The translations under genes and the position numbers were made by a program. This document shows, one piece after another, positions 1-11,213 of a stretch of DNA of 64,000 nucleotides. Origin of the DNA: Adineta ricciae (Eukaryota; Rotifera; Eurotatoria; Adinetida; Adinetidae); the NCBI GenBank assembly GCA_905250025.1, contig CAJNOJ010000072.1:259456-323455 (forward strand), given 5' to 3'. The notes beneath the pieces are model-generated. The model saw only the letters and a list, made by a program, of their open reading frames with translations. It was not told the origin of the DNA and ran no database searches. How positions within the stretch are numbered: the stretch's first letter is position 1; each line of letters starts with the position of its first letter.

Positions 1-648
1 TGTTTTCGATATACGATCGTTTTTGCATGTATCGATCGCTATGCCATTTGCAGTTCTCAAGTATGGGTTAGAAACTATTGTCGACCACGAATTGCTTGTT
101 ATTCAATTGCTGTCATTGTCGTGACTTGGATGATCATTAGCGTTCATTTATTAATCTTTGAAAGTATTGAAAATGATCGGTGCGGTGTTTATGGTTTATA
201 TGGACGTATTTTTAGTATTTACAGCTTCATCTGCTTTGGAGCAATTCCTACGGGTGCTATGATCGTATTTGGTTTACTTTTGATGATTAGATTACGACAA
301 ATAAGATCACGTGTGCACCCAGCTCGTGATCAGCTTCAGCCGAGGAGAAACGAAACAGCTTTAGGAAAAGTTATCTTAGCTGAAGTGATGGTTAGCGTTA
401 TTTGCACATTTACTTATCCCATTATGACATTTTATTTAACATACACAAATGACGCAGTACCAAATAAAAGCTCGGATCGAATTAAAATCGAATCATTCAT
501 CAATTTTCTTACGATGTCATTTCTTCTCTATTTAAACTATAGTATCACATTCTATGTATACTTTCTCACATCAAAATCATTCCGACGATCAGTCCTACAG
601 CTCCTTCGAATATCTTCTGCAACACGAGACCATGGTCATAATCAGTAA
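1..648 (+). CDS. Rhodopsin-like GPCR, 3' part (5' truncated by window)
   Basis: The frame is open from base 1 to the stop at 648, so this is the C-terminal part of a seven-helix receptor that starts upstream of the window. The first codons give the end of TM3 with CIDRYAICSS, the equivalent of the DRY motif that couples class A receptors to G proteins. TM4 (around AVIVVTWMIISVHLLIF), a short loop with a cysteine, TM5 (FGAIPTGAMIVFGLLLMIRL), a basic third intracellular loop, TM6 (VILAEVMVSVICTFTYPIM) and TM7 (FLLYLNYSITFYVYFLTS) follow. The TM7 NPxxY motif is replaced by NYSITFYVY, as in divergent lineage-specific receptors. This style of receptor is expanded in bdelloid rotifers (my recollection, not searched). 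The ligand is unknown. No intron is seen in the visible part. Confidence 0.85.
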   Translation, partial: CFRYTIVFACIDRYAICSSQVWVRNYCRPRIACYSIAVIVVTWMIISVHLLIFESIENDRCGVYGLYGRIFSIYSFICFGAIPTGAMIVFGLLLMIRLRQIRSRVHPARDQLQPRRNETALGKVILAEVMVSVICTFTYPIMTFYLTYTNDAVPNKSSDRIKIESFINFLTMSFLLYLNYSITFYVYFLTSKSFRRSVLQLLRISSATRDHGHNQ

Positions 649-684
649 TACTATATGTTCGGCTTTTAATCAAATAAACAGAAG

Positions 685-1178
685 TCATAATTCACAATTT
701 TCACAAACATTCACGTCCGATGGTTTTCGTTTCAAAGATGATATGGTGACTGATAATTGTTCCTTTAATTTTGTTTGCATAGCATGTGAATCTTTATCCA
801 GACGAATCGTCATCAGATGTTTATTATCGTCATCAACTAATCGTCCAAAACCATATGCAATATGTTCACTGAATAGCCAACACTCTTGTGTTATTTGATC
901 ATATGTTACTGTTTGACATGAAGATGCTTCTTGACATGAATTAATACATCGTAAACGATTTCGTGCTTTGTTCATACCCAGATAGAAAGATTCTTCTGAT
1001 GGAATGAATCGCTTGCGAGGAAATAACATTCCACTTGATGTTCTCGATGGTACGTTACTTAATGATAAACCTACTGACATAATTAAATTGGCTACAAGAA
1101 CAAATAGACTATAATCCTAAAATATACAATCTCATTTTGAACTTCACGTTTTCATTGACGTACTGTTTCACTTACCAT
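685..1178 (-). CDS. Small secreted PAN/apple-like cysteine protein
   Basis: Coding model: complement(685..1116, 1176..1178), 144 residues. The first exon is only the ATG. It is followed directly by a GTAAGT donor and a 59-bp intron, and the second exon continues in frame with DYSLFVLVANLIMSVGLSL, a plausible signal peptide. The body holds RCINSCQEASSCQTVTYDQ and then a CWLF motif, the cysteine spacing of PAN/apple-type domains that bind proteins or carbohydrates outside the cell. A C-terminal CENCEL adds two more cysteines. The gene is tail to tail with the GPCR (37 bp apart). Alternative: translation could start at an internal ATG in exon 2, which would shorten the signal peptide. The domain call rests on cysteine pattern only. 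Confidence 0.6.
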
Positions 1179-1562
1179 GTATATAATTTTGATACTAAGT
1201 GAAATATGATCTTTTCATTTGATGTGAAAGAAAGAGAATAGAAAACCGCTCGATCCTTTGAGAAAAATAAAAAATATATGCTTGAGTACCTCAGTGCAAA
1301 TTTATTTAGTTTGACAAAAGCAAGGGAAAAGAAAAGAACAGAGAAAGTGAAGAAAAGGTGGCACTATGTAGTAGAAATTCACAAGAAAAGAAAACTGATG
1401 TTGACAACAATTACAAAACTTTTCCATGTTTCTTCTTTAGAAACACCAATGACTATAAAATTTTCCAAGAAGACGAAAGAATAGAAAGTAAACAATGCTG
1501 AATGAAAATCTGTGAATGTTCTTCAATATGAAGACAAAAAAGATGACTATTGTAAGTAGAAA
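1179..1562. other. Intergenic, no gene seen
   Basis: A short A-rich, AAAG-rich interval between two minus-strand genes. A 68-codon plus-strand ORF at 1278-1484 is Lys-rich low complexity and has no domain or splice context, so I do not call it. It presumably holds the promoter of the PAN-like gene and the 3' UTR of the next one. Confidence 0.6.
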
Positions 1563-2619
1563 TTAAGCGCTCTCCGCTGAAGCCAGCATGTATGTGACGA
1601 CGGTAACAATGACAACCAACACAGTTGCAAATATTTCGAAGATAGTTGCTCGACCTATGACAGTGTGATAGTGTGTATGAGCGTCGTCACGTAATTCTTT
1701 TTCAGCAATCTTAAAGTTATCGCGAGTAAATGTTGTATCTAAATGAAGAAGATTTCTATCAAATGGTATCATTTCATCTGACAATAATCTTACGATAGAA
1801 TTTTGCATAGTTCTGAAGACTGTGTAAATCAAAATTCATAGATACAGCTGAAGTATTTGAAACCGTTTTTAATGGAAACGAATAGTCTTCGTAAGTATCG
1901 CGTCGAAGAACTGCAAAATGAAAAGTGAACTTTTCCATTGGGAAAATTATCAACAACTTACATGCTCCAATTAAGATTAAAGTTGTTGCCATTAACAATA
2001 GTGCCAAGAAAAAGCAAGCGACTGGTGCATAGCTAAGCAATACAACTGCATTTTCTAAACAATACAATTGGAAAGAATGTCTTATTTTTCGAGTTTGAAA
2101 CTAAGCAGACCATTTAATGGTTGTGCAATGGTTTTCAAGTAAAGTAAAATCAGCCCAAGAACGATGAAGACAGCAGCCAAAACCGCCAACCATTGTAATG
2201 CTCTATCCGATGATAAGTAACGACATGAGCATCCCTCTGGGATTTGACTCTTTTGAAGAACTGGACAATTTCGGCGAATATTATAACATGTAAGAAATTT
2301 CTCTGATGAATATCTCATATAATGATTGGGTCGACATATTTTCACATGTGGACGAACACCTAATGCCACACCTTGCTTTATTATAGTCATATTAACGTAT
2401 TCACATCGTTCCCAAAGTCCGTAGCTAACCGGATCCATGACTGGATCAAGATCTCGTTTTGTTATTTTCCAATGTGGAGAACATCTAATCAAAGAAGAAA
2501 ATTTTCACTTTTGCACCAGGTTAATCTCATTCAACTTACAATGCCAATAGATGCAAAACTAGTGCACCAATGCCCACAAATAAACCGATTGAAACTAGTA
2601 CAAGACCTTTTACTAGCAT
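1563..2619 (-). CDS. Putative four-transmembrane protein with cysteine-rich first loop
   Basis: Not recognised as a known family. Exon 1 (2540..2619) starts MLVKGLVLVSIGLFVGIGAL, the first membrane segment. Exon 2 (2111..2484) carries an extracellular loop with about seven cysteines (RCEY, ICRP, TCYNIRRNC, GCSC) and TM2 (LQWLAVLAAVFIVLGLILLYL). Exon 3 (1962..2054) carries TM3 (VACFFLALLLMATTLILIGA). The last ORF, ending at 1563, carries TM4 (IFEIFATVLVVIVTVVTYML) and a short tail. Phases match for the first three exons, although the intron 2 donor is the weak GTCTGC. The junction to the TM4 exon (about 1790-1945) has no convincing splice pair, so either a non-consensus intron or a frameshift lies there. 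The topology resembles tetraspan-type proteins, but no tetraspanin CCG motif is seen. Confidence 0.5.
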
Positions 2620-5460
2620 GATCTATTTATAAAAAAAATCAAATTATATCAATCTGCAGATAAAGTTACACATTTATATCTCTCCGATTGTTTGCTCTCC
2701 TTTAAGTGCAATTTGTCATCATATTTTTCTGTTCCTATCATTTTGTCAAATCAATGATCTAAACAAACTTGTGAACAACTGATACTTGTTCTCTGTACAA
2801 TTAGACATCATTGTACTGAACCATTTTCAAACAAAAGAACTGATTCGCGTCCAGCTTTGTCTTCTCACTCTTTGCTCTTCTTGTATCAATACGATTAATA
2901 GACATAGAAAGAAAAAATCCAATCAATCGAACTATTGCCAATCATGGATCACGAAATAAACTGATTAAATTTTACTCACTTAGTTATTGGTAATGCGACC
3001 GAAGTAATTTGTCAAAAGAAAACAATCTATCTAGAATAAGAAAAAGAAAAATACGACTATGTTTTGATTAGTAAATGTCCTGCAGGGTGTATCGAATGAA
3101 GACATTTTCATCGGTCAAGCTGCTGCCTAAAAGCTCCTTTCATCGACACACATACGGATAGAAAACAAACGAAATCTTCTCGAACAAGTCTCATATTTCC
3201 TTTCAACAAGTGATTCATCGTCCTGTGATTGAGATCAAGAAAAGCAATGCAAACAACGGATGAGAATGGCTTATCGCCGTCTCTTGATAGCCATTCTTCT
3301 ATTTTGTCTGATTACCCACATATATACATCTGCTATCTTTCAGCACTATCATATACAGACAAGGTAGCAGAAAAACAACGAGATTATCTGCAATATTTTA
3401 CCACTAGGACGTTCTCGCTACTGATATACTTACTCCATTGATATAAAACAACGTCGAGAAGGATGGGTGTATGTGCTATACAATGTCCAACGCACGTAGA
3501 CTATTAACTTCATTGTGCGACTGGCTTCCGTTTTTTTTTTCTCTTTTCTCCTCCTATTCGTCGTCCAAGTTCACAATGCGAAATAGATGTTGAAGAGAAA
3601 GAAGGCGAGCTGTTAGGTTACTGCACGTACAAATACGTGATGGCTAACTACGATGGTGTACGAGAGAAGGGAAGAAAAAGGGAAATGTTGTGTGCCAAAA
3701 AAGAAAAAGAATGAATACATAGAAATTGACAAGAGAGAAAAAAGACGAACAAAGAAGAGTTCCTACATTGTACGGTTATAACTGCAATTGTGAGCTAGTT
3801 GTTATCTTTTTCTCTCTTGAGATACAAGGCTACTCTACTTAACATATATGATTTGGTTATTTAATGATGAGTTCAAATACTTTTTATAATCAAAATGACA
3901 GAAATAAAAGTGTTCTAAGTAGACTCATTGAGTAAAGACGCGATGAGCAATTTTAATTGTTCGTAAATATCATAGAGATCAAAAGATTGGCTGATCAATA
4001 ATAAAGTAAACAAACATTTATTTCTCTAACGTAGAAAATCGATTTCAAGAGAGGTCATAATAGTTGGTATAATTGAGCAGATTGTGTTTGATCAAAATGA
4101 TAATTGAGTCGCTAGATATTCTAAATAATAAACAGATTGAATTCTTTTTTTTTCACTCTTCAAATAATGAAAATGTTCATACTGTCAAGATAAAAAAACA
4201 GACATATACAAAAGCGCATGTTTGAGTGACTTATACAAGTACTGAGCAATTATTAACGTTAGGCATGTAAGAGAAAAGAGAAGGCACACGGGAGGTAAAA
4301 GACACAAAGACAGCCTATGGTGAAGAAGTTATTTATAGAAGAAAGGAGATAAACGATCTACAAGATTGATCGATTAGAGATCATATGTGATCAAAGATAA
4401 TCTCGAGTCTTATTTATTAAATGTCAATATCGACTGAATGATGATATGAACGTCATTTTCCAATGCCAATGCAATTGATAGAAATCTTTACTGAATAATT
4501 TTTTAGTTCAGTGTGAATTCTTTTCGGCTTTTAAAACGAGAAATCAAGTGAATAGATCAAACATAGTCTACAGAGGCAGATTGATCTCTATTGGAAGAGA
4601 AAAATGTCTAGCATAACAAATGATGCGTTTGTCCATATTACAAACATGTCGATAAAATATAATAATAAATTTTGCCATTAGACTCTTTAGAGAAAAAGAA
4701 ACGTGATAAACCGATTGATTCATTCGAATGTTAATCATTACGGCCAGATATGTTTCCTATTAAATCGTCGAAATAACGCTGATATACAATGACGATCTAA
4801 GTACGTTTATCTGGAGAAAAATAAACTCAATGCAATGGTATCATCGTGATATTTTTTGAACGAATACATTTATCTTCTTTCTAATCGATCGTGTTTGACA
4901 TTCTCTTCGAATGATGGATAGGCCGATAGACTCTATCACTTTCAACAGAAACAGACAGACAAAATAGCTGACTGCTTATGATGTTTACTTGTTCTCATTT
5001 GCACATGTCGTTACTTCATTCATATGTAATAATGTTCGCTCCACACGATTTCTAACCTTGAGAAAAGATGATACTAGTAAAGGTTGACATCATTAGATGA
5101 TCCTAGAATGAATTCAATTAGTGAGCAACAACAAATATACTATAGCTGTTGTTGTTGTTGTTAAAGATCATACTAGAATTGAGGTTACATGTACTCCTCA
5201 CTCGTTGCTAAGCACTTGACAAATAGAATCCCAATGAATGAATATTGATTTCCTTCTCTGAATAGAAGTCAATTGTACATGGTAAAGAACAGACGTGCTA
5301 TACATATCTCAATAAAGGCAATGTTAATCGAATTAGTATGAATGACTAGATAGTTTGAATCTGATATTTTCTTTTCATCAAATAAACGGACAAGAATGTG
5401 TTTATACAACAAATATGTAAGAGAAAGCAAAGTTAATAAACAGTTTAAAAACGAAGATTA
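2620..5460. other. 2.8-kb gene-free interval
   Basis: The longest stretch without a supportable gene. Six-frame ORFs are short and have no domain or splice context. The DNA is AT-rich with poly-T/poly-A tracts (3531-3540, 4145-4152) and a small GTT run near 5145-5161. No tRNA-like cloverleaf, terminal inverted repeat or transposase fragment was seen by eye. Confidence 0.55.
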
Positions 5461-6499
5461 TCATGGACTCACAGCTTTTCCTAAGATAGTCTTGAGATTT
5501 TCCAACAATAATGTTTGTTCTAATAAATCCTTTTGTGCTTGATTTTTCTCATCTTCTAACAAATAAATTTGTTCGAGTTCTTTTTTAGTATCCCAATGAT
5601 GCTTTGTTGTTTCTGATAGGTCATGGAATTCTTGATATTTTCGATCGAAGTCTGTTTTAACGATTGAAAGATCCTGTGAATGTTCGATATTCAATTGGTT
5701 TAGTGAATGAACTAATTCTAACATAACCGAGATCGCTGATTCCGTTTGATTAATAAGCGCCAATCGATCTTGAATTTCGGAACGAATCTCATCGGATCTA
5801 TGATGAAACTCGTTCGTTTTCGAATGTATAATTGTTCGAGAACGGGCAAGTGACGCCATTGATTCGGCTATTAAATAAGATAGTTGTTCATCAATTTGGC
5901 GAGATTCGGTGAATAAGTTTTCAAGAATTTCACTCTAAAATTTTCCAAAGAAAAGTTATTTTATCAGTGAATATTCAAAGTAGATTTACTCCATCTGTCT
6001 TAAACTTCGTTACATGTACAACAGCGGCATCAATTCGATCTTTTATCTGAAGAAAATCTTCTTCCATGCGTTCGCGTTCATGTCGAATGGTTTCTAGTTG
6101 TCTCTGACGGTCAGTCAAGGCGCGCTCTTCGTGTTCAAGACGTTGTTCGCGTTGTTGTAAGTATTCCGTTTCTTGAAGGAACGCTGCCGCCACTTTCAGT
6201 TGCATTTGCGAAAGCATCGTTTGTAGACTCGAGTAAGTCGTTCGAAACGAATCACGCGTAATCACTGACGATTGATGAGCGATCTCTCGTTCACGACGAC
6301 TTTGTTCGTTAAACGAGAAATCCGTAATTGGCGTGTGAACTTCAGGTATATGTGTAAGATTAAGAGCGTAAATATTCGAATGACTGTCTGCACTAGATGA
6401 AGAACATTCACGTGGCGTGAATATTGGTGGTTTGAGCTCATCGGATGTCGGCGTTGTTGGGAAATTTCGATTAACATCCATGATTTTGCTTGAATCCAT
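5461..6499 (-). CDS. Coiled-coil protein of unknown function
   Basis: Model: complement(5461..5934, 5990..6499), 327 residues, phase-0 intron of 55 bp. I chose the ATG at 6499 (MDSSKIMDVNRNFPTTPTSD). An upstream in-frame ATG at 6541 would add a hydrophobic run encoded by a GAA/CTT-rich stretch that looks like 5' UTR. Residues about 1-75 are Ser/Pro-rich and probably disordered. From residue 80 to the end the chain is almost entirely charged heptad-type helix (for example LQQREQRLEHEERALTDRQR and MEEDFLQIKDRIDAAV, later KKELEQIYLLEDEKNQAQKD). No catalytic motif is present. Such proteins are often cytoskeletal or ciliary, but I cannot assign it. The final codons overlap a possible GTGAGT donor, so a further 3' exon cannot be excluded. 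Confidence 0.65.
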
Positions 6500-6753
6500 T
6501 GTGCGTATTGTTGCAATGAAGAAGAAGAAAAAAATAAACAAGAATGAAAGAAAGATTTGGTTTTGTTCGATATGGATGTAATATATCTAGTTGACATGAT
6601 TTTATTGTCGAGGGTGAGAGAAATGAGTCATCATCGAAGGAATTATATCGAATAAGTGAATTTTGTTTTTCGTCTTTGATCGTCTATCGGAAGTTTTATT
6701 ATCAACTCAAAAGCAACAGTTTGTTTAAATAAAAAGCAAATGCAAGTCACAGT
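6500..6753. other. Intergenic, 254 bp
   Basis: Separates two minus-strand genes. Nothing beyond a likely short promoter (AT-rich) and the 3' UTR of the prenyl synthase is visible. Confidence 0.5.
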
Positions 6754-7896
6754 TTATTTACTTCTGGCATAAATACTATCTAAAACTTGTTTCAGTAACT
6801 GTTCCAGCTGTTTACAATTAAAATTCGCTTCATCGATACGTTGCAAGATCGTTTGACGCGCCGTTTCTTCATATTGCCGATAGACTTCTTTCAAATTCAA
6901 CTCTTCATAGATAGCTTTAACACACTGAACTTTCGTCTCATCATTTTGACCATAGTTTTCTCGAAGAATCTGCCGTTTCTCATCATTATTCTCGAGCAAC
7001 TTCACCGCTTGAACAACTAACCAAGAACATTTTTGTTCTTGAATATCCGTTCCTATTTTACCGGTCTGTTTGATATCACCGTAACAGTCAAGAAAGTCAT
7101 CTTGGACCTGAAAATAAATACCAATATCAACAGCAATGGATTTCAATGAAGGATGATCAGCAAGATCAGGTGATGTTATATATAAACCACATAGAATGGG
7201 CAATGCAATGGTATAATATGCAGTCTTCCATGTCACAACAGAATAATAATGCTCTTCGGTGTACAGATCAATTGAAGGTAAGAATGTTGGAGTTTCTAAA
7301 TCAAGACCTAAACAAGAAGAAAAGATGTTTGTTGAGAGGTCGCTTCACTCGGTACCTTGACCAATAACTGTTCGTTGAAAGATTTCACTGAATAGATGAA
7401 ATAATTTGACATTTGTTGGAAAGTGTTTGTTCAACAACATAAAAGTGCATGAATACAAGTAGAATGAATCATTGACTGACGTTTCTTTTTCGTTGACCTT
7501 TAAATACCAGCAAGGTTTTCCACGTCGTGTCAGTGAATGATCCATGAGATCATCAGCAACAAGGAATGAGCCTTGTAATAATTCGATACACCACCCAAGT
7601 ACCGCAGCTTGTTTCAGTAATGATTCATCGGTTGAGTTCGATGCCAAAGCTCGTACAGTATCAATAACTGCTGTTCCGCGAAGTTTTTTGCCGTCACTTA
7701 CATTATAATCAATCACAGTTTTGAAATGAGATAAAATTATTTGTAGGTATTTGTTATTGGCTGTTTGTGACGAATAATATGAAAGAAGATCATCTACGAC
7801 GGTATCATAGTATGAATTCAATATCACTAAACTTGATGATGAAGTCATAGTTAGATCTGAAATACTGAAGTTCAAAAAACTTGTCTTATGTGTCAT
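6754..7896 (-). CDS. FDPS: Farnesyl diphosphate synthase family (trans-isoprenyl diphosphate synthase)
   Basis: Model: complement(6754..7307, 7356..7896), 364 residues, one 48-bp phase-1 intron. It condenses IPP with allylic diphosphates in the cytosolic/peroxisomal mevalonate pathway. Visible hallmarks are GKKLRG (residues 69-74), the first Asp-rich motif DDLMD (115-119) followed by SLTRRG, GQG then LD at the splice junction, TWKTAYYT (206-213), and the second Asp-rich motif FQVQDDFLD (246-254) followed by TGKIGTD and KCSW. Both magnesium-binding Asp motifs and the substrate lysines are intact, so it should be active. Length fits animal FPP synthases. One oddity: the residues before the first Asp motif read GSFLVADD, where FPP synthases usually have AFFLVADD, so the bulky residue at position -5 is serine. 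That site sets chain length in FPP synthases (see findings). The start at 7896 is the first ATG of the open frame; a second in-frame ATG lies 16 codons downstream. Confidence 0.93.
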
Positions 7897-8967
7897 AATT
7901 TACCTCGATGTTTAGCAATACAAACCGCTACATTTCTCGATGTCTGGATAGTTCCTAGTCTATCCCTTACCGAGGAAAATAACTGTTTTTGTTTAGTAAA
8001 TGACAGCACAGAATAGGTTATTTTTCGAGTGAAAGAAATCATTGAGCAACAGTGAATTAGTTAGTGGCATTCTAGAAAAAAAAAGATTGTATTTATGGTA
8101 CAAAAAAATAAAATATCGGTAAATATTACAAGTTATTGGTTGCCGTCAGCCAACTCGATATGTCATGCTGTGTTGTATGAAGAGAAACTGTTTGCAAAAA
8201 CATGTTGACATTAGCAGAGGAGGAAAAGGAAAACAACACGTTCTTTTTTCTTTTTCTCTGACTACTATGCGTCATTTTAAAACTGAAATTCAATTCAACG
8301 CCTATCAACGTAAAAAACTCATCCCTAAGACTGTTAGAATAAATGGAGAAACGTATATTTATATGTCGCATTTGTGTACCGATATCATCACGCCATGTAT
8401 ATTACATCGAAACAATTCTAACCACAATCGAGCCATATGAAAGATAAGATTGTAATCAGTCAGCTCGCTGACGACGTGAGTATCAGAAGAATAGATCGAA
8501 TGTTTTAAAACATATAGAAATCTTATTACTTACATGAGTCATTCAAGATATATCTTAGAAATATCAGGAACAGATACTGATTAATCTAGAAATATGTTGA
8601 ATCGATTTGATTAGATTATTTGTAAAAAGATTAACACAATATAAATCTATTATTATAACGGCAAAATCACATTTAAGGTATCTTACGAATCATATACACT
8701 TGCACTCTTTTCGTAAAACATGTATACTGTCTAATGTTATCAATCATGCGTATCTAATGTTTATAAAAAGTTCGCTCATTACGTTAGCGACGATCACTAT
8801 AACTTGTTCTGGCGTAACATAATAGGCCTGCGTGCGCACCGATTGCGAACGTAAAAATAAAACTACATAAAAATTATACCAAAAGACGCAACATGCGAAA
8901 AAGAATGTTACTCGTCGCGTTCTTATTCTTCCACAAAGTTTCGTTACTGTAGTCAAACGATTTACAG
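7897..8967. other. Intergenic with unsupported small ORFs
   Basis: ORFs of 70-90 codons occur on both strands (8126-8371 minus, 8165-8440 plus, 8607-8822 plus, 8744-9001 minus). None shows a domain, signal peptide or exon continuation. I see only promoter and UTR space here. Confidence 0.55.
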
Positions 8968-9885
8968 TTAACCATTCCATAGACATTTGATATAGAACCA
9001 AAATTTTCGGTCATATGTTACAGTGAAGTTTGTGCGTCGAAATATTCGTTTCTGAAATCGCGATAAAATGGTATCAACGTTTGGTAATCGTTGTACCCAA
9101 CGTACAGAAATATCGATATTAACTTTCCGTAATAATGGGAACGAGTGTTCACCGGAGAGGATAACTATCCAATGGTGTTCATTCAAGAATTCATCGTCCC
9201 ATACCGATCCGACAAGTTTCAACGAATGTAATACTGGCATACGAAGTAAAAGAAATCGAGCTTCGACAAAGCGAATGTCATTATGAAGACCAAGAGTGAG
9301 TTTTCTTAGATTTTCACAGCGGTAATTTTGATCATAAGTGTTTACATCGAATACTCGACCGTTCGAATTAAGCCAAATGGATAACGAACGGAGTTCAGGT
9401 ACATTTTTCAGAAGGTAAAACAACATATCGATTGTAATCATACTCAATTTTAAATGTTTGATTGATGTGGAAACCGGTAAATGAGGATCGCGGATAAAAA
9501 TTGTTGGTGCTAACTCGAGTTCACAACTACGAAGTTTTCGTAGGAGAAGTATTTGATGAATCATTTCATGGCACAGCGGGCCCAAGTAAAGCTCACTTCT
9601 TGATGCAATTTTCAAAACAGTTAAATGAGTCCATGCGTTTTGCTCCAGTATAGATAGAGTATCATTTGGGAGAAAATCGACTAGTGAAAGATAAGTTATG
9701 CGAGAAAGAAATCTTTCCAATGGAAAAGATAGCTGTCGGGTGATGCGGGCGTATATTGGGATAAATTCATCGTAGAGTAGAGAATCAAAGCGAGCATTTA
9801 GAAGAGAGAACGATCGATACATATCATTTAATTCAAGAAAAGAATATATTTGGAGAATAATTTCATTTGGAAGATTTTCAAACAT
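8968..9885 (-). CDS. F-box protein with leucine-rich C-terminal region
   Basis: A single exon of 305 residues. The N-terminus MFENLPNEIILQIYSFLELN matches the F-box consensus (LPxEIxxxIxSxL) that docks to SKP1 in SCF ubiquitin ligases. Residues about 60-270 show irregular leucine-rich segments (LTVLKIAS, LRSCELEL, IKHLKLSM, LRSLSIWL, LRKLTLGL, LHSLKLVG) spaced 25-35 residues apart, as in FBXL-type substrate receptors. The ATG follows a TTTTAG, so a 5' untranslated exon spliced just before the start is possible. Single-exon F-box genes of this style are numerous in bdelloid rotifers (family knowledge, not searched). The substrate is unknown. Confidence 0.85.
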   Translation of the reverse strand: MFENLPNEIILQIYSFLELNDMYRSFSLLNARFDSLLYDEFIPIYARITRQLSFPLERFLSRITYLSLVDFLPNDTLSILEQNAWTHLTVLKIASRSELYLGPLCHEMIHQILLLRKLRSCELELAPTIFIRDPHLPVSTSIKHLKLSMITIDMLFYLLKNVPELRSLSIWLNSNGRVFDVNTYDQNYRCENLRKLTLGLHNDIRFVEARFLLLRMPVLHSLKLVGSVWDDEFLNEHHWIVILSGEHSFPLLRKVNIDISVRWVQRLPNVDTILSRFQKRIFRRTNFTVTYDRKFWFYIKCLWNG

Positions 9886-10243
9886 CTAAAACGATTCAGA
9901 ATTCAACGGTTTTATCTATAGCAATGATTTTCTCGACGAGTACACTTGACAAGCGAGGTTTTATCTATGTAGTGGATTATTTGACAACATCTGAGTATTG
10001 TTTCGACATTTTAATAAAGAATTGAGTAATGAACACACAAAATGAGTTATGTTAAAAAAGCGACAAAGGAAAATTCTAGTTTACCATCCTAAAAGACAGA
10101 CAGACAAAAAATTTACAGAATAGTTATTGTCGATTAACATTTGCAACACACAAATACACGTAGAAAACATATACAATGAGAATTAAAATTCGCACATAAA
10201 ACAAAGCAAATATACCGGTAAAACAAAAACGAACGATGCATTT
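9886..10243. other. Intergenic, 358 bp
   Basis: AT-rich spacer between the F-box gene start and the 3' end of the Polycomb gene, both on the minus strand. No gene or repeat recognised. Confidence 0.5.
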
Positions 10244-11097
10244 CTAATGTTTTTCAGTGCGACAACTATTGCTATGCGCAGAAAAACGTGTCCCTCGATT
10301 ATTATTATCCGATGTTGACAGTTCGTCGACCTCACGTATGCAAACTGTTACACCAGTCTGATCAGTTATATCAGTGATTGATCTCGTTTGAGGTGAAAAG
10401 TTTTTTGTGTCCCATAGAAATTCACGTATTGATTCGTCAATGGTCGATTTTTCGTTTTCGACTAACTCCTTCTCATCTTCACCGTCGTGATCGGATTCGT
10501 TGGATGAATCTTTGCGATCTGATTGAGATTTATTTACATCAGATTGTTTGCTAGTCAGTTTTTCTTTTGATATCGAATCGTCATCATTAGTTTGATCAAG
10601 ATCATCTTCGTCGTTTGTTGTGGGTGATGGTACAACTGATGTTGAATCGTTTGATGACGATGAACTTTGGAGACGACGCGTACGCTTTGAATTTGTCGCA
10701 CGAGTAGTTCTTGTTGTGGCCACACGCTTAGTAGCACTATTACGGACAAGTGCTTTGCTTTTTTGTTGTTTCCGAGTTCTAAAACCAAAGTAAATGGTGA
10801 ACGAATTCTCCTTTTGTTGAATTTACCGATCATTGAAGTCGGCAATAAGTAGTTTATCTAGAATATGCTTCTCTGGTTCCCAAGTGTTCCACCTAAAAAT
10901 AATCGATTACAAGTATCCAAAAATACCCACGAAACTTACCTAGAAGCCCATCCTTTCCATTTGATATAGTATTCGGCTTTTCCCTAGAAGACAACTATCA
11001 AGATCAACATCCATAATTTCTCATTTCTTACTTTTCGTATTCGTTTAAGAAGAATCTTCTCGGCAGTATAAACTGGTGCTTCTTTATCTTCAGGCAT
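10244..11097 (-). CDS. CBX: Polycomb / CBX chromodomain protein
   Basis: Model: complement(10244..10778, 10827..10892, 10940..10983, 11032..11097), 236 residues; all phases close. Residues 9-58 form a Polycomb-type chromodomain assembled from three small exons: VYTAEKILLKRIRK, then GKAEYYIKWKGWAS, then WNTWEPEKHILDKLLI. The aromatic cage that reads trimethyl-lysine 27 of histone H3 is recognisable (Tyr10, Trp31, Trp34). The central part is a Ser/Asp/Lys-rich disordered linker with basic clusters. Near the C-terminus ITDITDQTGVTVCIREVDEL resembles the Pc box (consensus like TDVTATSVTVTFRE) that binds RING1 in PRC1. Chromodomain plus Pc box identifies it as a PRC1 Pc/CBX subunit rather than HP1, since there is no chromoshadow domain. 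It is short compared with vertebrate CBX2/4/8 and closer in size to CBX7. Confidence 0.9.
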
Positions 11098-11213
11098 CTA
11101 GAAAACTAAACAAAAGGATATATAGTTCATTTCTTCTTTGCTATCTGATAGATATATCTTTCATATAAAAATAAATAAATATAAAACAGTTAGATACAAG
11201 AAAAAAAAAGACA

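Noticed and set aside
554-898. 114-codon plus-strand ORF overlapping the GPCR end and the PAN-like gene.
   Set aside because: It is a shadow of the minus-strand PAN-like exon and has no domain or splice support.
1278-1484. 68-codon Lys-rich plus-strand ORF.
   Set aside because: Low-complexity AAAG-rich DNA, no start context, no exon partner.
8126-8822. Several 70-90 codon ORFs on both strands between FPPS and the F-box gene.
   Set aside because: No domains, signal peptides or matching splice phases; overlapping on opposite strands as expected by chance in AT-rich DNA.
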